Below, piece after piece: positions 27,238-36,230 of a stretch of DNA of 52,973 nucleotides. The DNA lies in NCBI RefSeq assembly GCF_003846175.1, contig NZ_ML123044.1:1202843-1255815 (forward strand), in the 5' to 3' direction. The stretch is from Streptomyces sp. ADI95-17. GTDB taxonomy: Bacteria > Actinomycetota > Actinomycetes > Streptomycetales > Streptomycetaceae. A model generated the notes under the pieces. The model did no database searches and was not told where the DNA came from. It saw nothing but the letters and a program-made list of their open reading frames with translations. Each line of letters starts with the position of its first letter. Position 1 is the first letter of the stretch. The position numbers and the translations under genes are program-made.

Positions 27238-27896
27238 TTCGGGGTGACCACCTTGTAGTTCTTCGGCACCTGGGCGTCGGGCCTGCGCAGGTAGAGCGGC
27301 TGCGGGGGCAGCAGCTCCGCGCCCGCGGCGAGCCGCTCGGCGGCGAGGGCGGCCAGTGCTCCGGCGCTGACGTGCTCGGGCTCCCGGGCGTCCGGGAACG
27401 CCTCGGGGTAGAGCACCGCGCCCGCGCCGACGACGGGCAGTCCGGCGAGCTGCCCGGCGATGTCGGCGGGCCGGTCGACGGCGGGCCCGGTGACCCGGGT
27501 GCGCGCGTCGTCGTATCTCGCCCAGTAGACCTCCTTGCGGCGGGCGTCCGTCGCAACGGCGAACGGCCCCTCCAGCCCGGCCAGGCCCGCGGCGTACGCG
27601 AGACCGTCCAGGGTGCACAGCCCGTGCACCGGCACGGAGAGGGCGGAGCCGAAGGTCGCGGCGGTGACCAGACCGACCCGGAGCCCGGTGTACGGTCCGG
27701 GGCCGACGCCGACGACCACGTCCGTCACGGCGTCGAGTTTCACCCCGGCCCGGGCCAGGACCCGGTCGACGGCGGGCAGCAGCAGCTCCCCGTGCCTTCG
27801 GGCGTCGACCTGTCCGGACTCGGCGACGACGGAGGTCCCGTCGTGCAGGGCGACGGTGACGGCGGGGGTGGCGGTATCCACGGCGAGCAAGAGCAC
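27234..27896 (-). CDS. tsaB: tRNA threonylcarbamoyladenosine complex subunit TsaB
   Basis: 220 residues, an inactive ASKHA paralogue of TsaD that scaffolds the TsaBDE complex. LLLAVDTATPAVTVAL at the start, RRHGELLLPAV and VGVGPGPYTGLRVG (about 62-75) are diagnostic. Starts at GTG 27896. First gene of the minus-strand operon tsaB-rimI-tsaD-small ORF; the 153-bp gap to the divergent YkuD-like gene should hold its promoter. Confidence 0.95.
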   Translation of the reverse strand: MLLLAVDTATPAVTVALHDGTSVVAESGQVDARRHGELLLPAVDRVLARAGVKLDAVTDVVVGVGPGPYTGLRVGLVTAATFGSALSVPVHGLCTLDGLAYAAGLAGLEGPFAVATDARRKEVYWARYDDARTRVTGPAVDRPADIAGQLAGLPVVGAGAVLYPEAFPDAREPEHVSAGALAALAAERLAAGAELLPPQPLYLRRPDAQVPKNYKVVTPK

Positions 27897-28049
27897 GCAA
27901 ACAGCCTACGGCTCCGCCGACGGAGGCACGGCGCCCCGTACGGCGTCCCGGCACGCCCGGCCCCGGCTGCTACCGTCACCGTGCACACACGGGTACGACG
28001 TAAACGCTAAACGCTTGTACGACATACGGAAGCGAAAGGGGCGCGCACG

Positions 28050-28613
28050 GTGTCTAGGGGCAGCTCGGGAATCGTGGCCGGGCTCACTGCGGCGGCGCTG
28101 GTCGCCGTCGGCGTCCTGGCCTTCCAGGCATCGGCGAACGCCCCCGACAGCCTCGCGGCCCCCAAACCGAAGGCCTCAGCCACCGCCACCGCCACCGAGC
28201 ACGCGAAGCCGAAGGAGAAGTCGCGCCCGGCCGCGCTCCCCAAGGGCTCCGGCACCGGGAAGCGGGTCGTGTACGCCCTGGCGGACCGCCGGGTCTGGCT
28301 CGTCGACGCGGACGGGAAGGCGACCCGGAACTTCGAGGTCATGCCGAGCGCGCTGAACCCGCTGCCCGGGACCTACAAGGTGGGCACCCGCCAGGGCACC
28401 CCCACCAAGGGCTCGGACGGCGTGATGATCGAGCACGTGGTGCGGTTCGCGATGGTGGACGACGCGTCCGTCGGGTTCAGCGCGGCGGTGGACGGCTCGA
28501 TGGAGAGCCCGGACCCGACGCTGAAGACGGGTGGCGTGCGGATGTCCCGGGAGGACGGGGACGCCATGTGGGGCTTCGCGATGGTGGGCACGAAGGTGGT
28601 CGTCCTCCCGTAG
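28050..28613 (+). CDS. Exported YkuD-like (L,D-transpeptidase fold) protein lacking catalytic residues
   Basis: 187 residues. An N-terminal membrane anchor or signal (about 7-30) is followed by an Ala/Lys/Thr linker (35-70) and a domain at 71-186. It resembles the YkuD fold: YALADRRVWLVDADGK, LNPLPGTYKV (TPTGTF position), then GGVRMSREDGDAMWGF and VGTKVVVL. In active enzymes the last part reads SHGCVRLS; here the corresponding residues 159-165 are KTGGVRM, so both the His and the nucleophile Cys are missing. The upstream HG is also replaced (GFSAAVDG). It probably binds rather than cross-links peptidoglycan. GTG 28050 follows AAAGGGG. Divergent from tsaB. Confidence 0.82.
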   Translation: MSRGSSGIVAGLTAAALVAVGVLAFQASANAPDSLAAPKPKASATATATEHAKPKEKSRPAALPKGSGTGKRVVYALADRRVWLVDADGKATRNFEVMPSALNPLPGTYKVGTRQGTPTKGSDGVMIEHVVRFAMVDDASVGFSAAVDGSMESPDPTLKTGGVRMSREDGDAMWGFAMVGTKVVVLP

Positions 28614-28648
28614 GACGCCCGGCCCGGCGGCTCGTCCGGCCCGCCGGG

Positions 28649-28828
28649 TCACCCCGCCCGTCGTTCGAGGCCGGACCCCGAACGGGGTACGGGAGCGGCG
28701 GCCGGGGCTTCGTCGTCCCGGTCCGCGGACGGTGGCGGCGTGGAGACCGCCGTGGCCGCGGCGCAGGCCGCCAGCAGGTCTCTCATCGATGGCGGCGGCG
28801 GCACTTCACGTTCGGCGGACGTCGTCAT
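28649..28828 (-). CDS. 59-residue small protein behind an iron-box-like palindrome
   Basis: The ATG at 28828 carries an excellent ribosome-binding site (AGGAGG, 6 bp spacing). The product begins MTTSAEREVPPPPSMRDLLA, continues with an Ala-rich helix containing one Cys (residue 21) and AVSTPPPSADRDDEAP, and ends with a basic tail. No signal peptide, membrane helix or known domain is visible. The palindrome GGTTAGG-CAGA-CCTAACC sits 32 bp upstream, between tsaE and this ORF, and should decide its transcription. Convergent with the YkuD-like gene, 35 bp away. Function unknown; iron-responsive expression is inference from the palindrome. Confidence 0.6.
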   Translation of the reverse strand: MTTSAEREVPPPPSMRDLLAACAAATAVSTPPPSADRDDEAPAAAPVPRSGSGLERRAG

Positions 28829-28859
28829 GGATGCCTCCTGAGGCTCCGGTGGAAGGCGT

Positions 28860-28877
28860 GGTTAGGCAGACCTAACC
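28860..28877. promoter_or_regulatory. Iron-box-like (DmdR/DtxR-type) palindrome
   Basis: GGTTAGG and CCTAACC are perfect 7-bp arms around CAGA. Aligned to the recalled 19-bp iron box (TTAGGTTAGSCTMACCTAA), 14 of 19 positions match in either orientation. It is immediately upstream of the ribosome-binding site of the 59-residue ORF, consistent with repression of that gene when iron is replete. One outer arm is degenerate, so binding needs testing. Confidence 0.6.
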
Positions 28878-28928
28878 CGCTCTCGCCATCCATGTGACCA
28901 CGCCCGTGCCGCCCGGCGCAACAATTTG

Positions 28929-28943
28929 CCGACAGCCTGTCGG
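28929..28943 (-). terminator. Weak hairpin downstream of tsaE
   Basis: CCGACA-GCC-TGTCGG, a 6-bp perfect stem followed on the minus strand by CAAATTGTTG. It lies 77-91 bp beyond the tsaE stop and may end the tsaE transcript before the iron-box promoter. The short stem limits confidence. Confidence 0.35.
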
Positions 28944-28950
28944 AATCAGG

Positions 28951-29034
28951 CCCCGGCCAGGATCCGCCGGAAACGACCTGGAACTCGCGCAGCCCCGGCC
29001 AGGATCCGCCGGACCCGGCCTAGAACTCGCGCAG
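28951..29034. repeat. 42-bp tandem duplication at the 3' end of tsaE
   Basis: Copy A at 28951-28992 and copy B at 28993-29034 match at 38 of 42 positions, exactly head to tail. Copy B contains the last codons (Leu-Arg-Glu-Phe) and TAG stop of tsaE; copy A lies just beyond and has the stop changed to a sense codon (TTCCAG). Confidence 0.88.
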
Positions 29035-29550
29035 CCCCGCCCAGCGCGCGCCGATCCCGATCAGCGTCACCTCGCGCCGCTCGTCGTCCGTGTCGCCGAC
29101 CGCGCGGTCGATCACCACCTGGAGCCGGTCCTCGGACAGCTCCTCGACCTTGCCGTCGCCCCACTCCACGACCACCACCGACTCCGGCAGCGACACATCG
29201 AGGTCCAGGTCCTCCATCTCGTCGAGCCCGCCGCCCAGGCGGTACGCGTCCACGTGGACCAGGGCCGGGCCACCGGTCAGCGACGGGTGGACACGGGCGA
29301 TCACGAAGGTGGGAGAGGTGACCGCGCCGCGCACGCCGAGGCCCTCGCCGAGGCCCCGGGTCAGTGTCGTCTTCCCGGCGCCCAGCTCCCCGGTGAGCAT
29401 CACGAGGTCGCCGGGGAGCAGGATCCCGGCGATCCGGCGGCCGAGCGCCTGCATCTGTTCGGGGGACTCGACGGCCAGGTTCAGGGTGACGGCGGCGGAC
29501 GCGGCGCCCTCGGCGAGCTCAGTCGCCGGGCTGTTGTGCGGTGCTTCCAT
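29020..29550 (-). CDS. tsaE: tRNA threonylcarbamoyladenosine biosynthesis ATPase TsaE
   Basis: About 176 residues. The P-loop ATPase that drives turnover of the TsaB-TsaD complex. Walker A is GELGAGKTTL at about 54-63; SPTFVIARVH, HVDAYRLGG and VVVEWGDG follow the family pattern. The ATG at 29550 (or TTG at 29559) lies inside the 3' end of the hydrolase gene, an overlap of about 32 bp. Same operon as alr and the hydrolase. Its C-terminal codons are part of a 42-bp tandem duplication. Confidence 0.95.
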   Translation of the reverse strand: MEAPHNSPATELAEGAASAAVTLNLAVESPEQMQALGRRIAGILLPGDLVMLTGELGAGKTTLTRGLGEGLGVRGAVTSPTFVIARVHPSLTGGPALVHVDAYRLGGGLDEMEDLDLDVSLPESVVVVEWGDGKVEELSEDRLQVVIDRAVGDTDDERREVTLIGIGARWAGLREF

Positions 29551-30775
29551 GTCCGCCAACGTTAGCCGCTGCCGGCACGGCGCCGACGCGTACCAGCAGG
29601 TCCGCCAGCCGGTCCGTGACCGTCTCGGGGTGCTCCAGCATCACCAGATGACCGGCGTCCGGGACGATGACCAGTTCCGCGTCCGGGAGCTGGTCCGCGA
29701 TGGCCTCGCTGTGCGAGCTGGGCGTCACCAGGTCCTTGTCGCCCGCCAGGATCAGCACCGGGGCGTCGCGGAAGGCGGGCAGCGCGCCGCTCTTGTCGTG
29801 TTCGGTGAAGGCCGGGTAGAACTCGGCGACCACATCGATCGGGGTGGACTCGATGAGCCGCTCGGCGAACCGCTCGACCGCCGGATCGACGTCCCGCGAA
29901 CCGAACGAGTACCGCTTGATCAGCCCGGCGAACAGATCGGCGGTCGCCCGGCGGCCCCGTTCCACCAGCTCGGCCTGGGAGCCGAGCGCCCTGAGCACCC
30001 CGGGCAGCACCCGCCGCACCGCGTTCACGCCCGCGACCGGCAGCCCGAAGTCGACCTCGCCGAGCTTCCCGCTCGATGTGCCGACGAAGGCGACGGCGGC
30101 GACCCGGTCCCGGATCAGCGCGGGGAACTGGTCGGCCAGCGCCATCATCGTCATGCCGCCCATCGAGTGCCCGACCAGCACCAGCCTGCCCTCGGGCGCC
30201 GCCGCGTCGATCACCGCCTTCAGATCGCGGCCGAGCTGGTCGATGCCGACCGTCACGCCCTCCGCCTGGGCCCGGCCCCGCTCGGAGCGGCCATGGCTGC
30301 GCTGGTCCCAGTGGACGGTGCGGACCAGGCCGCGCAGCGCCGCCCGCTGGAAGTGCCAGGAGTCCTGGCTGAGGCAGTAGCCGTGGCTGAAGACCACGGT
30401 GACCGGCGCGGGGGCCTTGCGGCCGAAGAGCCTGCGGCGGCGGGTGCCGGGGGCGGCTGCGTCGCCCCCGCCGCCCGGTCCGGTGTCCGCGGCGCCGTCC
30501 GGTTCGACCTCGTCGACCTCGTAGTACAGCTCGGTGCCGTCGTCCGCCGTGGCCCGGCCCGGCAGTCCGCGCAGCGAGCCGTACGGCCCGGTGGCGTCCA
30601 GCGCCAGCCTGGCCCTTCTGCGCATGCCCCGGCCGACGGTGAGCCGCTCGACCGCGACACCGGCCGCCGCCCCCGCCGCGATCACGCCTATGGCGGCGCC
30701 GGCGATACCTGCCCGGCGCCAGCCGACCGCCGCAGCAGCCGTCGTCACAGCGTCCCCCGCACCGATCTCGCTCAC
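29519..30775 (-). CDS. Membrane-anchored alpha/beta hydrolase
   Basis: 418 residues. One N-terminal membrane segment (about 20-43) is followed by a variable Gly/Arg linker and an alpha/beta-hydrolase domain from about 120. VVFSHGYCLSQDSW gives the oxyanion region, VGHSMGGM the nucleophile Ser, LAGDKDLVTP the acid region, and DAGHLVMLEHP the catalytic His. The substrate is unknown; lipase or ester hydrolase activity at the membrane is likely. GTG 30775 has GAGGAG 8 bp upstream. Conserved position between alr and tsaE. Confidence 0.92.
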   Translation of the reverse strand: MSEIGAGDAVTTAAAAVGWRRAGIAGAAIGVIAAGAAAGVAVERLTVGRGMRRRARLALDATGPYGSLRGLPGRATADDGTELYYEVDEVEPDGAADTGPGGGGDAAAPGTRRRRLFGRKAPAPVTVVFSHGYCLSQDSWHFQRAALRGLVRTVHWDQRSHGRSERGRAQAEGVTVGIDQLGRDLKAVIDAAAPEGRLVLVGHSMGGMTMMALADQFPALIRDRVAAVAFVGTSSGKLGEVDFGLPVAGVNAVRRVLPGVLRALGSQAELVERGRRATADLFAGLIKRYSFGSRDVDPAVERFAERLIESTPIDVVAEFYPAFTEHDKSGALPAFRDAPVLILAGDKDLVTPSSHSEAIADQLPDAELVIVPDAGHLVMLEHPETVTDRLADLLVRVGAVPAAANVGGHGSTAQQPGD

Positions 30776-30868
30776 CGTGCCGCGCTCCTCGTCGGTCGTA
30801 TCCGTCAGGTCAGGGCCGGTCCGTTCCGGTCGTGATCCGATCGTGCCTGGTCAGCGGCGCTCGATCGG

Positions 30869-32023
30869 TCAGGACTCGGCCGGGGTGGCGTGCAGATGCA
30901 GGCGCGGTACGCGGGTGCCGATCCGGGTGACGATCTCGTACGCGATCGTGTCGGCGGCCTGCGCCCAGTCCTCGGCGGTCGGCTCGCCCCGGTCCCCCGG
31001 GCCGAAGAGCACCGCCTCGCTGCCCACCTCGATCTCGTCGCCGCCGAGATCGACGACGAACTGGTCCATGGCCACCCGGCCGGCGATCCGCCGGACGACG
31101 CCGCCGACCAGGACCGGCGCCCGGCCGGAGGCGTGGCGCGGGATGCCGTCCGCGTAGCCGACCGGCACCAGGCCCAGAGTGGTCTCGGCGGAGGTCGTGT
31201 AGTGGTGTCCGTAGCTGATCCCGTGACCGGCCGGCACCTGCTTGACCAGGGCGACCGACGCGACGAGCCGCATGACCGGGCGGAGCCCGAAGTCGGCCGG
31301 GGTGCCCAGCTCGGGGCTGGGCGAGATGCCGTACATCGCGATCCCGGTACGCACCAGGTCGAAGTGGGCCTCGGGGATCGTCAGCGTCGCCGGGGAGTTG
31401 GCCATGTGGCGCACCTCGGGCTCGACGCCCGCCTTCTCGGCGTGCTCCACCATGTCCCGGAACACGGCCAGCTGGGCGGCGATGGAGGGGTGGCCGGGCT
31501 CGTCGGCGCAGGCGAAGTGGGACCACAGGCCGGTGATCCGGACGGTGCCCGCGTCCTCGGCGGCGCGGGCGGCGGCGACCAGCTCCGGCCAGTCGGCGGG
31601 CTGGCAGCCGTTGCGCCCGAGGCCGGTGTCGGCCTTGAGCTGGATCCGGGCCGGGACGCCCGCCTCCGCGGCCGCGGCGACGACCTCGCGCAGCGCCCAC
31701 ATCCCGCTCACCGACACATCGATGTCGGCCTCGATCGCCTCGCGCCAGGGACCGCCCGGGGTCCACAGCCAGCACATCACCCGGCCGCCGAGTCCGGCGG
31801 CCCGCAGGGCGAGCGCCTCCTGCGGGGTCGCGGTGCCCAGCCAGGTCGCCCCGGCCTCCAGCGCGGCGCGGGCGCAGGGCACCGCCCCGTGCCCGTACGC
31901 GTCGGACTTGACGACGGCCATGAGTTGCGCACCCGCCGCCCGCGCGCGCAGTACACGCACGTTGGCGCGCAGCGCGGCGAGGTCGATCTCGGCACGGGCT
32001 CTCAAGGACGCTGTCTCGTTCAT
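30869..32023 (-). CDS. alr: Alanine racemase
   Basis: 384 residues. PLP enzyme converting L- to D-alanine for peptidoglycan. Lys39 in AVVKSDAYGHG forms the Schiff base; the second catalytic base Tyr is in GHGISYGHHY; RIAGRVAMDQ and HMANSPATL are typical. The start ATG 32023 directly precedes the EIDLAALRANV opening common to the family; upstream in-frame sequence is unrelated. It lies in the glmS-to-tsaE minus-strand run, followed 93 bp later by the hydrolase. Confidence 0.97.
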   Translation of the reverse strand: MNETASLRARAEIDLAALRANVRVLRARAAGAQLMAVVKSDAYGHGAVPCARAALEAGATWLGTATPQEALALRAAGLGGRVMCWLWTPGGPWREAIEADIDVSVSGMWALREVVAAAAEAGVPARIQLKADTGLGRNGCQPADWPELVAAARAAEDAGTVRITGLWSHFACADEPGHPSIAAQLAVFRDMVEHAEKAGVEPEVRHMANSPATLTIPEAHFDLVRTGIAMYGISPSPELGTPADFGLRPVMRLVASVALVKQVPAGHGISYGHHYTTSAETTLGLVPVGYADGIPRHASGRAPVLVGGVVRRIAGRVAMDQFVVDLGGDEIEVGSEAVLFGPGDRGEPTAEDWAQAADTIAYEIVTRIGTRVPRLHLHATPAES

Positions 32024-32085
32024 CGCGCCCAGTCTCTCAGAGGCGCACGGCAGGGCCCTCGGGCGGCAGGTCACCCGGCCGTCCC

Positions 32086-32469
32086 TCAGTGATGGCGCAG
32101 CTCGTGTTCCAGGTGGTCGACGATGACCGGGACATGGCTGTGGGGTACGTCCTTGACCGCCGTGATCAACGTCACCGGGCCGCCCTCCCGGACCAGTTCG
32201 ACCAGTTCGTGGACGGCCGCCGCGTGGACGGGGTCGGCCAGTTCGGCGCGGTAGCGGTCGACGAACTCGTCGTAGCGGGTGGCGGTGCGGTCCTCGTGGT
32301 ACCAGTCGCGGAGCTCGTTCGACGGGGTGATGTCCTTGAGCCACTTGTCGATCGCGGCCTTCTCCTTGGACTCGCCGCGCGGCCAGAGCCGGTCGACCAG
32401 GACACGGGTGCCGTCGGTGTCCTCCTTCGGCTCGTACACCCGGCGTACGCGTACGTCGCTGCTGCCCAC
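32086..32469 (-). CDS. DUF488 family protein
   Basis: 127 residues. VRRVYEPKEDTDGTRVLVDRLWPRG, LRDWYHED and TLITAVKDVPHSH identify the DUF488 (YeaO-like) family, whose biochemical role is not settled. Cytosolic, no Cys. The GTG at 32469 is chosen because AGGAGG sits 7 bp upstream. It lies between the nnr gene (50 bp upstream) and alr (62 bp downstream) on the same strand. Confidence 0.93.
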   Translation of the reverse strand: MGSSDVRVRRVYEPKEDTDGTRVLVDRLWPRGESKEKAAIDKWLKDITPSNELRDWYHEDRTATRYDEFVDRYRAELADPVHAAAVHELVELVREGGPVTLITAVKDVPHSHVPVIVDHLEHELRHH

Positions 32470-32519
32470 GGTCGGCCCTCCTGTCGGCTGCGGTCGGTGC
32501 TGACTGCGCCCAGGATCAC

Positions 32520-33989
32520 TCAGGCCCGCACGTCCCGCCACGCCGCCGGGATCGCCTCCGCGACGTCCTGCGCGGCGACGGGCGAGCCGTCGGAGGCGTG
32601 GCGGGCGGCGAGTCCGTGCAGATGGGCACCGGCCGACGCGGCGTCGCGCGGGGCGAGGCCCGCGGCGAGCAGGGAGCCGGTCAGTCCGGAGAGGACGTCG
32701 CCGCTGCCTGCCGTGGCCAGCCAGGAGGTGCCGGTCGGATTGACCCGTACGGGGGTGTCCGGGTCGTCGGTGGCGATCAGGGTCGTCGACCCCTTGAGCA
32801 GCACGGTGGCCCGGTAGCGGGCGGCCAGCTCCCGTACGGCGGCGAGCCGCCCCGCCTCGACCTCCTCGCGCGGGACGCCGAGCAGCGCGGCGGCCTCACC
32901 GGCGTGCGGGGTGAGGACCGTCGGCGCGGTGCGCTCGCGCACGGCGCCGGCGTCCAGCAGCCGCAGCCCGTCCGCGTCCACCAGCACCGCGACGTCCGCC
33001 GCCAGCACGTCGCGGACCGCGTCGGCGGCCTCCGCGCCGTCACCGAGTCCGGGGCCGACGACCCACGCCTGCACCCGCCCCGCCTTCGACGGCGGCCCCG
33101 CGTGGACCAGCGTCTCCGGATGCCGGGCGATCACCGCACCGGCGCCCGGTCCGACGTACCGCACGGCCCCCGCGCCGCCCCGCAGCGCCCCGGAGACGGC
33201 CAGCACCGCCGCCCCCGGGTAGCGCGCGGACCCGGCGACGATGCCGACGACCCCGCGCCGGTACTTGTCGCTCTCCGCTGCGGGGACCGGCAGCAGCGCG
33301 GCGACGTCCGCGTACTGGAGCACCTCCAGCTCGGGCACGCCGGGCAGTTCGGGTCCGAGCCCGATGTCGACGAGGTACAGCGCGCCCGCCCGTTCGGCGG
33401 CCGGGTCGATGAGCAGGCCCGGCTTGTACGTGCCGAAGGTCACGGTCGCGTCGGCGCGCACCGCCTCGCCGAGCACCTCGCCGGTGTCGGCCTCGACCCC
33501 GCTGGGCAGGTCGACGGCGATCAGCGGCGCACCGGTCGCCGCGAAGGCCCGCACCAGCTCGACGGCGTCCGGCCGCAGCCCGCCGCGGCCGCCGATTCCG
33601 GTGATCCCGTCGACGACGAGATCGATGTGGCCGCCCCAGGCGTCGGCGCCCCGCGACCCCTCCACGCCGTCCGCGATCCGCCCGCCGGCCGCGAGCAGGG
33701 CCGCCAGGCCGCCCTCGTGGGCGCGGCCCGGCGCGGTGAGCACGGCGCGCACTCCGGCGCCGCGACGGGCGAGCCGGGCGCCCGCGTACAGCGCGTCGCC
33801 CCCGTTGTCGCCGCTGCCGACGAGGAGGACGACCCGTGACCCGTAGACCCGGCCGTGCCGCCGCAGCACGTCGGCGCAGGCCGCCGCGAGTCCGGCGGCG
33901 GCGCGCTGCATCAGCGCGCCCTCGGGGAGCCGGGCCATCAGGGCCCGTTCGGCGGCCCGTACGGTCCGGACGCTGTAGGCGGTACGCAT
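32520..33989 (-). CDS. nnr: Bifunctional NAD(P)H-hydrate epimerase / ADP-dependent dehydratase
   Basis: 489-residue fusion that repairs hydrated NADH and NADPH. The N-terminal epimerase (about 1-215) carries VGSGDNGGDALYAGARL and the Asp of VVDGITGIGG. The C-terminal ribokinase-like dehydratase (about 230-489) carries GVVGIVAGSARYPGAAVL, LTPHAGEAAALLG and the catalytic region TAGSGDVLSGLTG. Length matches known fused proteins. Starts 4 bp after the acpS stop, so the two are coupled. Confidence 0.96.
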   Translation of the reverse strand: MRTAYSVRTVRAAERALMARLPEGALMQRAAAGLAAACADVLRRHGRVYGSRVVLLVGSGDNGGDALYAGARLARRGAGVRAVLTAPGRAHEGGLAALLAAGGRIADGVEGSRGADAWGGHIDLVVDGITGIGGRGGLRPDAVELVRAFAATGAPLIAVDLPSGVEADTGEVLGEAVRADATVTFGTYKPGLLIDPAAERAGALYLVDIGLGPELPGVPELEVLQYADVAALLPVPAAESDKYRRGVVGIVAGSARYPGAAVLAVSGALRGGAGAVRYVGPGAGAVIARHPETLVHAGPPSKAGRVQAWVVGPGLGDGAEAADAVRDVLAADVAVLVDADGLRLLDAGAVRERTAPTVLTPHAGEAAALLGVPREEVEAGRLAAVRELAARYRATVLLKGSTTLIATDDPDTPVRVNPTGTSWLATAGSGDVLSGLTGSLLAAGLAPRDAASAGAHLHGLAARHASDGSPVAAQDVAEAIPAAWRDVRA

Positions 33990-33993
33990 GTGC

Positions 33994-34362
33994 TCAACCC
34001 TCCGCGATCACCACGGCCGACGCCACCCCCGCGTCATGGCTGAGCGACACGTGCCAGTGCCGTACGCCCAGCCCGGCGGCGCGTGCGGCGACGGTGCCGC
34101 GGACCCGCAGCCGGGGCTGCCCGCTGTCCTCGACGTACACCTCGGCGTCCGTCCAGAGCAGTCCGCCGGGCGCGCCGAGCGCCTTCGCGAGGGCCTCCTT
34201 CGCGGCGAACCTGGCGGCGAGCGAGGCGGTGCCCCGCCGCTCACCGCTGGGCAGCAGCAACTCCCGTTCCACGAAGAGCCGTTCGGCCAGCTGCGGCGTA
34301 CGCTCCAGCGCCGCGTCGAACCGTTCGATCTCGGCCACGTCGATCCCGACCCCGATGATCAC
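33994..34362 (-). CDS. acpS: Holo-[acyl-carrier-protein] synthase
   Basis: 122 residues. Transfers 4'-phosphopantetheine from CoA to acyl carrier protein of fatty acid synthase. Mg-binding Asp8 ([12 protein letters not shown]) and [12 protein letters not shown] (Glu/Lys) are present. GTG start at 34362, 20 bp after glmS. Member of the glmS-acpS-nnr-alr gene run serving membrane and wall synthesis. Confidence 0.96.
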   Translation of the reverse strand: MIIGVGIDVAEIERFDAALERTPQLAERLFVERELLLPSGERRGTASLAARFAAKEALAKALGAPGGLLWTDAEVYVEDSGQPRLRVRGTVAARAAGLGVRHWHVSLSHDAGVASAVVIAEG

Positions 34363-34382
34363 GCGCGTTCCCTCATCCCTCG

Positions 34383-36230
34383 CTACTCCACGGTCACGGA
34401 CTTCGCCAGATTGCGCGGCTGGTCCACGTCGTTGCCGCGGGCCGTGGCCAGTTCGCAGGCGAAGACCTGGAGCGGCACCGTCGACACCAGCGGCTGGAGC
34501 AGCGTAGGCGTAATGGGGATCCGGATCAGGTGGTCGGCGTACGGGACGACCGCCTCGTCGCCCTCCTCGGCGATGACGATGGTGCGGGCGCCGCGGGCCC
34601 TGATCTCCTGGATGTTCGACACGATCTTGTCGTGCAGCAGCGACCGTCCGCGCGGCGACGGGACCACCACGACGACCGGGAGGCCGTCCTCGATGAGCGC
34701 GATCGGGCCGTGCTTGAGTTCACCGGCGGCGAAGCCCTCGGCGTGCATGTACGCGAGTTCCTTGAGCTTCAACGCGCCTTCCAGGGCCACGGGGTAGCCG
34801 ACATGGCGGCCCAGGAAGAGCACGGTGTCGTGACCGGCGAGGGAGCGGGCGAGCTCGCGCACCGGCTCCATGGTCTCCAGGACCTGTTCGACCGCGCCGG
34901 AGATCTCGGAGAGCTGGCGGATGACGGTGCGGATCTCGTCGCCCCACTTCGTGCCCCGGATCTGCCCGAGGTACAGGGCGACGAGGTAGCAGGCGACCAG
35001 CTGGGTGAGGAAGGCCTTGGTGGAGGCGACCGCGACCTCGGGCCCGGCGTGCGTGTAGAGCACGGCGTCGGACTCCCGGGGGATGGTGGAGCCGTTGGTG
35101 TTGCAGATGGCGAGGACCTTCGCGCCCTGATCGCGGGCGTGCCGCAGGGCCATCAGGGTGTCCATCGTCTCGCCGGACTGCGAGATCGCGACGACCAGGG
35201 TGCGGTGGTCGAGGATCGGGTCGCGGTAGCGGAACTCGCTGGCCAGCTCGGTCTCGCAAGGGATGCGGGTCCAGTGCTCGATGGCGTACTTGGCGATCAT
35301 CCCGGAGTGGAACGCGGTGCCGCAGGCCACGATGACGACCTTGTCGACCTCCCGCAGCTCGTGCGGCGGGATGCGGACCTCGTCGAGTCGGAGCGAGCCC
35401 GCGCCGTCGATCCGTCCGAGGAGGGTGTCGGCGACGGCCTTCGGCTGCTCGGCGATCTCCTTGAGCATGAAGTAGTCGTGGCCGCCCTTCTCGGCGGCGG
35501 AGACGTCCCAGTCCACGTGGTACTTGCGGACCTCGGCGGGCCGTCCGTCGAAGTCGGTGACGGTGACGCCCTCCCGGCGCAGCTCGACCACCTGGTCCTG
35601 GCCCAGTTCGATCGCGGCGCGGGTGTGCGCGATGAACGCGGCGACGTCGGAGGCCAGGAACGACTCGTCCTCCCCCACCCCCACCACGAGCGGTGAGTTG
35701 CGCCGGGCGCCGACCACCGTGCCGGGCGCGTCCGCGTGCACGGCGACGAGGGTGAAGGCGCCCTCCAGCCGGCGGCAGACCTGCCGCATCGCCTCCGCCG
35801 GGTCGGCGCAGGCGGAGAACGCCTCGGCGAGCAGATGGGCGACGACCTCGGTGTCGGTCTCGGAGGCCAGGTCGTGGCCGCGCTCGGCGAGTTCGGCGCG
35901 CAGCGCGGCGAAGTTCTCGATGATCCCGTTGTGCACGACGGCGACCCGGCCCGCGTTGTCCAGGTGCGGGTGGGCGTTGGAGTCGGTGGGGGCGCCGTGG
36001 GTGGCCCAGCGGGTGTGCCCGATCCCGGTGGTCCCGGCCGGGAGCGGCGCCTCGACCAGCGCCTTCTCCAGATTGACGAGCTTGCCGGCCCGTTTCGTCG
36101 CGGCGAGGCCGCCGTCCGCGAGGACCGCGATGCCCGCCGAGTCGTAACCCCGGTACTCAAGTCGCTTGAGCCCCGCGACGACGACGTCCTGCGCCGACTG
36201 CCCACCGACGTAACCGACGATTCCGCACAT
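34383..36230 (-). CDS. glmS: Glutamine-fructose-6-phosphate aminotransferase
   Basis: 615 residues. Makes glucosamine-6-phosphate, first step to UDP-GlcNAc. The class II glutamine amidotransferase domain starts at Cys2 ([10 protein letters not shown]), with [11 protein letters not shown] and NGIIEN. Two SIS isomerase domains follow ([18 protein letters not shown], and a C-terminal [13 protein letters not shown]). ATG 36230 is chosen because Cys must follow Met; GAAGGGAAC precedes it. No glmS ribozyme was recognised upstream. With glmM in the same window, two of the GlcNAc steps lie close together. Confidence 0.97.
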   Translation of the reverse strand: MCGIVGYVGGQSAQDVVVAGLKRLEYRGYDSAGIAVLADGGLAATKRAGKLVNLEKALVEAPLPAGTTGIGHTRWATHGAPTDSNAHPHLDNAGRVAVVHNGIIENFAALRAELAERGHDLASETDTEVVAHLLAEAFSACADPAEAMRQVCRRLEGAFTLVAVHADAPGTVVGARRNSPLVVGVGEDESFLASDVAAFIAHTRAAIELGQDQVVELRREGVTVTDFDGRPAEVRKYHVDWDVSAAEKGGHDYFMLKEIAEQPKAVADTLLGRIDGAGSLRLDEVRIPPHELREVDKVVIVACGTAFHSGMIAKYAIEHWTRIPCETELASEFRYRDPILDHRTLVVAISQSGETMDTLMALRHARDQGAKVLAICNTNGSTIPRESDAVLYTHAGPEVAVASTKAFLTQLVACYLVALYLGQIRGTKWGDEIRTVIRQLSEISGAVEQVLETMEPVRELARSLAGHDTVLFLGRHVGYPVALEGALKLKELAYMHAEGFAAGELKHGPIALIEDGLPVVVVVPSPRGRSLLHDKIVSNIQEIRARGARTIVIAEEGDEAVVPYADHLIRIPITPTLLQPLVSTVPLQVFACELATARGNDVDQPRNLAKSVTVE

